Source: Desulfosporosinus sp. (GTDB lineage: Bacteria; Bacillota; Desulfitobacteriia; Desulfitobacteriales; Desulfitobacteriaceae). Taken from it: a DNA stretch of 5,241 nt. Location: NCBI GenBank assembly GCA_016278585.1, contig JADQBO010000486.1:1822-7062 (forward strand), read 5' to 3'. The notes beneath the pieces are model-generated. The model was not told where the DNA came from. It did not search any database and worked only from the letters and a program-made list of their open reading frames with translations. How positions within the stretch are numbered: the first letter of the stretch is position 1; each line of letters begins with the position of its first letter. This document shows positions 1-4,196 of this stretch, in pieces. The position numbers and the translations under genes were made by a program.

Positions 1-24
1 CGTCTTAAGTCTCCTTGGAGGACG
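1..24 (+). repeat. Direct repeat copy 1 (24 bp)
   Basis: This 24-bp segment recurs at 144-167 with 3 differences (positions 7, 11 and 23 of the unit). It contains a small self-complementary core, TCC-TT-GGA flanked by GTC and GAC, that could form a short hairpin. The two copies start 143 bp apart. After the repeat both continue to an ATGT a few bases on and then diverge. It lies in the non-coding DNA before recO. The window begins exactly at this copy, so the repeat may extend further upstream. Confidence 0.6.
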
Positions 25-61
25 TCGCTGATGTATCATACTGCGACCCGGGGCTTGGAAC

Positions 62-195
62 GGGGACGGGGAAACGAAGAGTTACGATCTTGGGAGAAGA
101 CACATTTCATGTGCGCCTTCATCTAAGGTGAGGGACGAAGAATCGTCTTGAGTTTCCTTGGAGGATGCAGTAATGTTGTCAACAACCCCGTCCCC
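62..195. repeat. Inverted GGGGACGGGG pair, possible REP/MITE-like element
   Basis: GGGGACGGGG at 62-71 is matched by its exact reverse complement at 186-195, preceded by TTGTCAACAA. Between them are two clear hairpins: CACAT/ATGTG (101-105 with 109-113, extended by GAAG/CTTC at 96-99 with 117-120) and GACGA/TCGTC (134-138 with 143-147). No convincing protein is encoded. From general knowledge, GGGGACGG-type ends with TTGTTGACAA flanks recur in Clostridia intergenic DNA and often accompany REP-associated (Y1/IS200-like) transposases. No transposase is visible here, so this would be a non-autonomous element or remnant. The element boundaries are not certain. Confidence 0.45.
144..167 (+). repeat. 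Direct repeat copy 2 (24 bp)
   Basis: Second copy of the 24-bp unit at 1-24 (21 of 24 identical). It lies inside the interval bounded by the inverted GGGGACGGGG pair, just before the right-hand arm. Its first bases (TCGTC) also form the 3' arm of the GACGA/TCGTC hairpin. Finding the same unit twice in DNA without a gene argues that 1-267 is a repeat region and not the end of a preceding gene. Confidence 0.6.
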
Positions 196-267
196 CTGAC
201 ATACTCTCCTGCTCTGATCGTGCATACTTAGATCAAACAATACAAAGAATAGAAAGGGTGAGAGGGC

Positions 268-1020
268 GTGGCCGTTTATCATGCGGACGCGTTGGTGATC
301 CGTAGCAAGCAATTTGGTGAGTCGGATCGGGTGCTCACTCTTTTTTCCCGTGAGTTGGGGAAACTTCAGGCTGTGGCGAAAGGGGTGCGTAAACCTAAGA
401 GTCGTCAAAGAGCTGGGTCTCAGTTGTTTACATATGGAGATTTTCTAATTCATAAGGGGAAAACTTTGGATACTGTTAGTCAATGTAGCCCTAAGGAAAG
501 TTTCCCGCATCTTTGGAATGATCTGGATCGGTCATTTGCGGCGACTGGGATTGCTGAGCTGTTAGATATTTCGACGATTCCGGCACAACCTAACTCAGAA
601 CTTTTTACACTTACTATAACTTGTTTTTTTCTGTTAGAGGGATTTGACCCTTCTCTTGTACTTAGTGCCTATGCTTTGCGGTTAATGGACGTTTTGGGAT
701 ATCGTCCTCGACTTGGGGGATGTGCGGAGTGCGGTGTTAGTGTGAAGGGTGATCGTTTGTTTTTTAGTTCAGAGGCTGGGGGTACTCTTTGTGGGCACTG
801 TCGGGAGAGCTATTCTGGACGGTGGATTCGGGCAGGTAGTATTGCGTTTATGCGTCAATTAATTCGGACGGATATTACTAAACTTGACCGCCTGCGTTGG
901 GGGGCTTGGATGCAGCAAGAAATTTTAGAGACATTACGGCTTTATCTCGAGCATAAGTTTGAACGTCCGCTTAAATCTTGGAGAATGGGAAGTTTGACCC
1001 GGGATGATTCGGATCAATAA
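268..1020 (+). CDS. recO: DNA repair protein RecO
   Basis: RecO is the cytoplasmic recombination mediator of the RecFOR pathway. It anneals complementary strands and, with RecR, loads RecA onto SSB-coated single-stranded DNA. The 250-residue length is normal for the family. Residues 1-80 match the N-terminal OB-fold (the opening with HADALVIRSKQFGESDRVLTLF and the GKLQAVAKGVRKPKS segment). The rest is the helical C-terminal domain with the four-cysteine zinc site at C152, C155, C175 and C178 (CAEC and CGHC). The start is GTG at 268, preceded by a purine-rich GAAAGGGTGAGAGGG ribosome binding site; the protein begins in the usual place for RecO. The gene is followed after 24 bp by the DUF4342 gene, so the two are probably cotranscribed. 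I saw no clear promoter upstream, so it may be read from outside the window. Confidence 0.96.
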   Translation: MAVYHADALVIRSKQFGESDRVLTLFSRELGKLQAVAKGVRKPKSRQRAGSQLFTYGDFLIHKGKTLDTVSQCSPKESFPHLWNDLDRSFAATGIAELLDISTIPAQPNSELFTLTITCFFLLEGFDPSLVLSAYALRLMDVLGYRPRLGGCAECGVSVKGDRLFFSSEAGGTLCGHCRESYSGRWIRAGSIAFMRQLIRTDITKLDRLRWGAWMQQEILETLRLYLEHKFERPLKSWRMGSLTRDDSDQ

Positions 1021-1044
1021 TTATTCGGAAAGGAAGGGGAAAAA

Positions 1045-1476
1045 ATGAGTGAATCTTGGACGGAACTTGAAAAGTTAGATGTTTTACGGGAACGTATGGG
1101 GATTGGTTATGAAGAGGCACGTACTGCTTTAAATTTGGCGCAGGGTGATTTAGTGAAGGCTTTGGATGATTTAGAGAAGGTTCGTAATGGGGTGGAACAG
1201 GACTGGGATTTTTCAGAGCGCAGCCAGGGGTTTTTGGACGATGTTAAGTCTACTATGGTAAATATAAGCAACTCTACAATTAGCCTTAAACGGCACGATA
1301 ATACGATTATTAGTCTTTCTGCTCCTTTGGGATTAGCCTTAGCATATACGATATGGAGGAAACCCGGTTTGCGAATGCTGGCGCTTGTAGGTGCGGTAGG
1401 AGCTGCAGTTAATGACTTTGAATTAGAAGTATCCTCTAAACAGGAGTATCCTTACAATGAGGGAACCGACGATTAA
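1045..1476 (+). CDS. UBA/TS-N-like plus DUF4342 small protein
   Basis: A 143-residue protein of unknown function. Residues about 5-48 resemble the UBA/TS-N three-helix fold (LEKLDVLRERMGIGYEEARTALN, then GDLVKALDDLE), as in the N-terminus of elongation factor Ts. Residues about 65-128 resemble DUF4342: a VKSTMVNISNSTISL strand region, then a hydrophobic, glycine/alanine-rich stretch (about 91-122) that could be membrane-associated, ending in the characteristic acidic NDFELEV. Similar genes are known next to recO in Clostridia, which fits the 24-bp spacing here. The Shine-Dalgarno sequence is AGGAAGGGG at 1031-1039. The last residues (about QEYPYNEGTDD) follow the DUF4342 core and look foreign; the PYNE stretch is repeated in the next gene. 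The family assignment is from memory of its pattern; the function is unknown. Confidence 0.85.
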   Translation: MSESWTELEKLDVLRERMGIGYEEARTALNLAQGDLVKALDDLEKVRNGVEQDWDFSERSQGFLDDVKSTMVNISNSTISLKRHDNTIISLSAPLGLALAYTIWRKPGLRMLALVGAVGAAVNDFELEVSSKQEYPYNEGTDD

Positions 1477-1477
1477 T

Positions 1478-2044
1478 ATGGATTTTATTGATTTAATAAA
1501 ACGATATATTCCCTACAATGAGCAGGAAGAGAAGGATAAAACAGTATTTTTAAACTGTTTTGAGGTATTTGAGGATGTTTTAACCAGAAATAACCCGATT
1601 GCCCACTTAACAAGCTCTGCGTTTGTAGTTAATGGAACTAGAGATAAAGTCCTGGTTGTTCACCATAATATTTACAATTCTTGGTCATGGACAGGTGGGC
1701 ATGCGGATGGGGAAGAAGACTTATTAGCAGTCGCGATTAAGGAATTAAAGGAAGAAACTGGAGTTAATCATATTCGCTTGATTAATCCAGACATATTTTC
1801 TTTAGACATACTTCCGGTGCTAGGGCATATTAAACGAGGAGAGTATGTGTCTCCTCATTTACATTTATCCGTGGCATTTTTAATTGAGGCAGATGAAACT
1901 GAGGTATTAATCGTTAAAGAAGACGAAAATAGTGGTGTTCAATGGATTCCGTTAGACGAATTGAATGTGTATAGTAATGAACCTCATATGCAAAAGGTGT
2001 ATGAGAAGTTTATTTCTAAAATAAAGAATTTAGTAGTTCAGTGA
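1478..2044 (+). CDS. Nudix family hydrolase
   Basis: A Nudix hydrolase, a family that cleaves nucleoside diphosphates linked to another group, using Mg2+ or Mn2+ bound by the Nudix box. From the ATG at 1478 it is 188 residues. The 23-residue box (G-x5-E-x7-REUxEExGU) spans residues 74-96: G74, E80, K88-E89-L90, E92-E93, G95, V96. The usual arginine is lysine (K88); the catalytic glutamates are intact. The substrate cannot be told from the sequence. The in-frame ATG at 1457 would add seven residues and overlap the DUF4342 stop. I prefer 1478 because MDFIDLIKRYIPYNEQEE looks like a natural start and GAGGG at 1459-1463 lies upstream, although about 14 bp is a long spacing. One base separates it from the DUF4342 stop, suggesting translational coupling. 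It is more AT-rich than recO and may be a later arrival. Confidence 0.9.
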   Translation: MDFIDLIKRYIPYNEQEEKDKTVFLNCFEVFEDVLTRNNPIAHLTSSAFVVNGTRDKVLVVHHNIYNSWSWTGGHADGEEDLLAVAIKELKEETGVNHIRLINPDIFSLDILPVLGHIKRGEYVSPHLHLSVAFLIEADETEVLIVKEDENSGVQWIPLDELNVYSNEPHMQKVYEKFISKIKNLVVQ

Positions 2045-2162
2045 TTAATGCTATTATAACGTAACCAAGAAGATTGACCAGAAATCTTAACGGGAGAATA
2101 CGGTTTTATATAATCTCTAAAAGAATCAATGAAATAGATATATGTTTTATTTTTTTACATAT

Positions 2163-2201
2163 GCCTCTAACCTAGATGAATACAGGTTTGGGGCGCTTTT
2201 T
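2163..2201 (+). terminator. Rho-independent terminator after the Nudix gene
   Basis: An 11-bp stem pairs 2163-2173 (GCCTCTAACCT) with 2184-2194 (AGGTTTGGGGC), with one T-T mismatch and one G-T pair. The loop is 10 nt, and GC plus five T residues (2197-2201) follow. It sits about 120 bp after the Nudix stop and before the next gene's regulatory region, so it probably ends the recO-DUF4342-Nudix transcript. Confidence 0.75.
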
Positions 2202-2324
2202 ATAGGTGACAGACTTATGGACTCTATCCCTTGGCCTGAACATTATCCATTCTCCTAGGGGAATAAATTTTAAGACGATGAATGAGGGTTTTAATTAATC
2301 TAAGTTGTGATTCATTGTTTTTAA

Positions 2325-2371
2325 TTATCATAATATTGAGATTGTTTGTCAATTTTAAAATAATATGATAA
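2325..2371. promoter_or_regulatory. 13-bp inverted repeat and weak promoter-like boxes upstream of the PduL-GNAT gene
   Basis: TTATCATAATATT at 2325-2337 is matched by AATAATATGATAA at 2359-2371, with 12 of 13 positions complementary. The arms are 21 bp apart. Between them is TTGTCA (2346-2351). A -10-like TAAATT lies 17 bp downstream at 2369-2374, overlapping the right arm; a separate perfect TATAAT occurs at 2388-2393 without a good -35. The arrangement fits a repressor or activator site on a promoter. The DNA is very AT-rich, so chance pairing is possible. Confidence 0.3.
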
Positions 2372-2400
2372 ATTTAAGGTAAGATTTTATAATATACTTA

Positions 2401-2425
2401 TTTACTATAAAATAGTAATAGTAAA
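2401..2425. promoter_or_regulatory. TTTACTAT/ATAGTAAA inverted repeat before the ribosome binding site
   Basis: TTTACTAT (2401-2408) pairs with ATAGTAAA (2418-2425). A second ATAGTAA (2412-2418) gives an alternative 7-bp hairpin with a 3-nt loop. It lies just downstream of TATAAT (2388-2393), near where transcription would start from that box, and 10 bp ahead of the AGGAGGG Shine-Dalgarno at 2436-2442. It could be an operator or a 5' mRNA hairpin. The evidence is symmetry only. The remainder of 2045-2452 shows no gene. Confidence 0.3.
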
Positions 2426-2452
2426 TTTAGTATTTAGGAGGGACAAAAGAGA

Positions 2453-3679
2453 ATGGAAATGAGTGATCCCAAAAAAGTAGATTTTAAACTTGAAACCAAA
2501 TGGTTAGTTATGGTAGGTGTTTCTAGGGCCCATGTCCATCTTTCTCAAAAACATATGGAAACATTATTTGGACAGGGTAGCGAGCTAACCGTATTGCGGG
2601 ATTTAGGTCAAGCAGGACAATTTGCCGCTAAAGAAACTGTCAATGTCGTTGGGCCAAAGGGAGTCTTGCAAAAAGTTCGGATTATCGGGCCAACTCGCGC
2701 CGAAACCCAGGTTGAATTGTCGCGTACAGAGACTTATCCCTTAGGGATTGATGCACCGCTGAGAGATTCTGGCTATATTAATGGTACACCGGGAGCAGTA
2801 CTTATCGGACCAAAAGGTGTTGTAGTACTGGATCATGGCTGTATTATTGCTAAAGCACATGTACATATGCTCCATAAGAATGCAAAAAAATTGGACCTAT
2901 CTGAATCGGATAAAGTCAGCATTCTACTCAAAGGGGAAAAAATTGTTTCCTATCATGATGTTACGGTTCGCTTGGTGGATGAAGGGATTACTGAATTCCA
3001 TATCGACACGGACGAGGCTAATGCAGCTTTTGCAGACACAGGAGATATGGCTATGATTATCCATAAAGAGGCAATCGTTCGAGATGATTATGGCAATGTC
3101 GTAGAGATTGATACCGACAATATTCGATTTGTTGAAGGCAAGGAGCCCAATGGTTACTATACTCAAGAAGGAATTAAATTAATGGGATCAGTCTTTGAAT
3201 ACCCTGATTCCGTTCAAGAAGAAATTAGAGAAAAATTGCTTAAGCCACAAGGCATTGCACCCAACAAATATTACCTGCTTACAGCCCAAGAAAACGATAA
3301 TGTTTTTGGAATCGCATGTTTTTATTGGATGCCAAACGTTAAGATGGGTTACTTGGAGCATCTGGGGATTACGCCTGAATACAAGGCTCGCGGTATCGGA
3401 GGTTTTCTATTTCATAGGGTCCGAACGTTCCTTGAAAAGAAACATCCCGACATTGAGGGGATTTTCCTTGAGGTCAGGAAAAATAAGGAATACATCGATG
3501 ATAGAAAACAATTCTTCCTAGACCTAGGTGCTATTCCTGTCGACACTGATTTTTATTCCCCAAAAGAAACTATTAAGGGTGAAGAATTTTCCCTTATGTT
3601 TAAACCTGAGACAGCGAATGCCAGACTTGATAGGGCTACGATGGAAGCAGCCTTGCAAACGATTATCGAAATACTTTAA
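2453..3679 (+). CDS. PduL-type phosphotransacylase fused to a GNAT N-acetyltransferase
   Basis: A 408-residue two-domain protein in one uninterrupted frame. Residues about 18-205 are a PduL phosphate acyltransferase, which interconverts acyl-CoA plus phosphate with acyl-phosphate plus CoA. The known di-zinc site is intact: H27 and H29, E88, H136 and H138, and H183 (in EFHIDTDEANAA). The phosphate-binding arginine is R82. All are offset by a constant 21 from the numbering I recall for the Rhodopseudomonas PduL structure. The arginine normally preceding each HxH is alanine (A26, A135). Residues about 220-385 are a GNAT domain: strand 4 and the CoA loop YLEHLGITPEYKARGIGG (300-317), then FLEVRK and a FFLDLGAIPVD motif. 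The N-terminus is short, with no obvious microcompartment encapsulation peptide, and no BMC genes are nearby, so it is probably cytosolic. ATG 2453 is 10 bp after AGGAGGG. It appears monocistronic. Domain calls are confident; the coupled function is inference. Confidence 0.9.
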   Translation: MEMSDPKKVDFKLETKWLVMVGVSRAHVHLSQKHMETLFGQGSELTVLRDLGQAGQFAAKETVNVVGPKGVLQKVRIIGPTRAETQVELSRTETYPLGIDAPLRDSGYINGTPGAVLIGPKGVVVLDHGCIIAKAHVHMLHKNAKKLDLSESDKVSILLKGEKIVSYHDVTVRLVDEGITEFHIDTDEANAAFADTGDMAMIIHKEAIVRDDYGNVVEIDTDNIRFVEGKEPNGYYTQEGIKLMGSVFEYPDSVQEEIREKLLKPQGIAPNKYYLLTAQENDNVFGIACFYWMPNVKMGYLEHLGITPEYKARGIGGFLFHRVRTFLEKKHPDIEGIFLEVRKNKEYIDDRKQFFLDLGAIPVDTDFYSPKETIKGEEFSLMFKPETANARLDRATMEAALQTIIEIL

Positions 3680-3712
3680 GGTGAAATACCTTATGCTCCT
3701 TTTTGAAGAGAT

Positions 3713-3741
3713 TTGACACAATTTATTCTTCAGCATATAAT
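3713..3741 (+). promoter_or_regulatory. Consensus sigma-A promoter of the glyQS leader
   Basis: A perfect TTGACA (3713-3718) is separated by 17 bp from a perfect TATAAT (3736-3741). Transcription would start near 3748, giving a leader of about 450 nt before glyQ. It lies 34 bp after the PduL-GNAT stop codon. Such a strong promoter suits a housekeeping synthetase operon controlled downstream by attenuation. Confidence 0.9.
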
Positions 3742-3757
3742 AGTCTAAATTAATGCC

Positions 3758-3864
3758 TTTAAACTAGTCAATAAGTATAAGGTAACTAGGTTATGATCGA
3801 AGCCTAAAGGTTGCAAGAAGGTTAATAGGTGCGAAGACAGTGTCTTCGTGGGAGCTAGCTTAAG
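3758..3864 (+). other. Unassigned structured 5' segment of the glyQS leader
   Basis: This segment lies between the promoter and the T-box. A possible closing helix pairs TTAAACTAG (3759-3767) with CTAGCTTAA (3855-3863) with one A-C mismatch, extended by a T-G pair (3758 with 3864). Inside is a perfect 7-bp hairpin, CGAAGAC (3832-3838) with GTCTTCG (3842-3848) and loop AGT, and a possible TAGG/CCTA stem (3787-3790 with 3803-3806). I do not recognise it as a known riboswitch, and it is not needed for the T-box described here. It may be an extra leader domain or simply unstructured spacer with chance pairing. Confidence 0.35.
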
Positions 3865-3875
3865 TTTCTATAATA

Positions 3876-4070
3876 TGCGATGATGGGAAAGAAGTCCAAC
3901 GCATCCTCTCTTTAGCGAATTCGGGTAGGTGGAAGCCGAATGAGAGAAGTGGACGGGGCAGCTCTGAGCACATAAATGAAGGGGACCCTGAGGGGTCAAA
4001 CAGGGTGGAACCGCGGGAACAAGCTCTCGTCCCTGTAGCTTAAAAATGCTACGGGGGTGAGGGCTTTTTT
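3876..4070 (+). ncRNA. Glycine T-box riboswitch (glyQS type)
   Basis: This leader senses uncharged tRNA-Gly. Stem I shows a K-turn region (GATGA 3879-3883 opposite TGA 3965-3967), GTCCA/TGGAC (3894-3898 with 3950-3954), CTCTC/GAGAG (3906-3910 with 3942-3946) and ATTCGG/CCGAAT (3919-3924 with 3936-3941), with a GTAGGTGGAAG apical loop. The specifier is GGC (3957-3959), a glycine codon, followed by the usual purine A. A short stem III pairs GACCC with GGGTC (3984-3988 with 3993-3997). The T-box core AGGGTGGAACCGCGG (4002-4016) forms the antiterminator with CCCTG at 4031-4035. Its TGGA (4006-4009) would pair with the UCCA end of tRNA-Gly, whose discriminator is U. Stems II and IIA/B are absent, as in other glyQS T-boxes. 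The usual AGUA/GAA loop-E bases beside the specifier are not evident. Confidence 0.95.
4022..4070 (+). terminator. T-box intrinsic terminator
   Basis: A continuous 18-bp stem pairs 4022-4039 with 4048-4065 (including several G-T pairs) around an 8-nt A-rich loop, ending in a run of six T residues (4065-4070). Its 5' arm overlaps the antiterminator strand (4026-4035), so the two structures are mutually exclusive. Binding of uncharged tRNA-Gly at TGGA (4006-4009) would favour readthrough into glyQ. Confidence 0.95.
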
Positions 4071-4096
4071 GGTCTTTTAATGTAAGGAGGCAGGGC

Positions 4097-4117
4097 ATGT
4101 TCCGACACGTTGAGTAA
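4097..4117 (+). CDS. Six-codon mini-ORF (MFRHVE) between T-box and glyQ
   Basis: ATG at 4097 is preceded by a perfect AAGGAGG (4084-4090) at a 6-bp spacing, and the frame closes at TAA 4115-4117 after MFRHVE. The same AAGGAGG-C with the same 6-bp spacing precedes glyQ (4184-4190, ATG 4197). It would be translated only when the T-box reads through. It contains no glycine codon, so it is not an obvious glycine attenuator. It could be a tiny leader peptide, or a leftover ribosome binding site with a chance ATG. Confidence 0.3.
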   Translation: MFRHVE

Positions 4118-4179
4118 ATCGAGAACTGTCTCAGGCTTGTAGCCAAGGTTTTAATTCTAGTGAGTTTGATTACTCGATT
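4117..4179 (+). repeat. Inverted repeat AATCGAG/CTCGATT upstream of the glyQ ribosome binding site
   Basis: AATCGAG (4117-4123) can pair with CTCGATT (4173-4179), ending 4 nt before the glyQ AAGGAGG. A competing pairing joins GAGTAA (4112-4117, the end of the mini-ORF) to TTACTC (4170-4175). A small GGCT/AGCC hairpin lies within the long loop. This could influence glyQ translation, but the helix does not cover the Shine-Dalgarno itself. The evidence is weak. Confidence 0.25.
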
Positions 4180-4196
4180 ATATAAGGAGGCTTATT

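Noticed and set aside
1..126. Reading frame open from the window start to TAA at 124-126 (+ strand), as a possible 3' end of an upstream gene
   Set aside because: The translation shows no recognisable protein features, and its first 24 bp recur at 144-167 in clearly non-coding repeat DNA. About 41 open codons at a window edge can arise by chance.
82..408. Minus-strand 108-codon ORF
   Set aside because: It overlaps the start of recO on the opposite strand and runs through repeat DNA; the translation has no family character and no ribosome binding site was evident.
2217..2258. Thirteen-codon ORF (MDSIPWPEHYPFS) after the Nudix terminator, with an AGGTG upstream
   Set aside because: Very short, weak ribosome binding site, no recognisable signature and no visible promoter; likely chance.
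2249..2264. Near-palindrome ATTCTCCTAGGGGAAT
   Set aside because: One imperfect 16-bp symmetry with no clear relation to a promoter; not distinguishable from chance.
3677..3704. Possible terminator at the PduL-GNAT stop codon (TAAGGT/ACCTTA hairpin, then TTTTT)
   Set aside because: The stem is only 6 bp and AT-rich, and the T run begins about 6 nt after it, so it is a poor intrinsic terminator. Termination of this gene remains unassigned.
3869..3874. Second TATAAT as an alternative promoter for glyQ
   Set aside because: There is no -35 at a proper distance, and a start there would cut into the T-box stem I. The perfect promoter at 3713-3741 explains the transcript.
3868..4146. Minus-strand 92-codon ORF
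   Set aside because: It is antisense to the T-box riboswitch; the open frame is a by-product of the structured RNA sequence.
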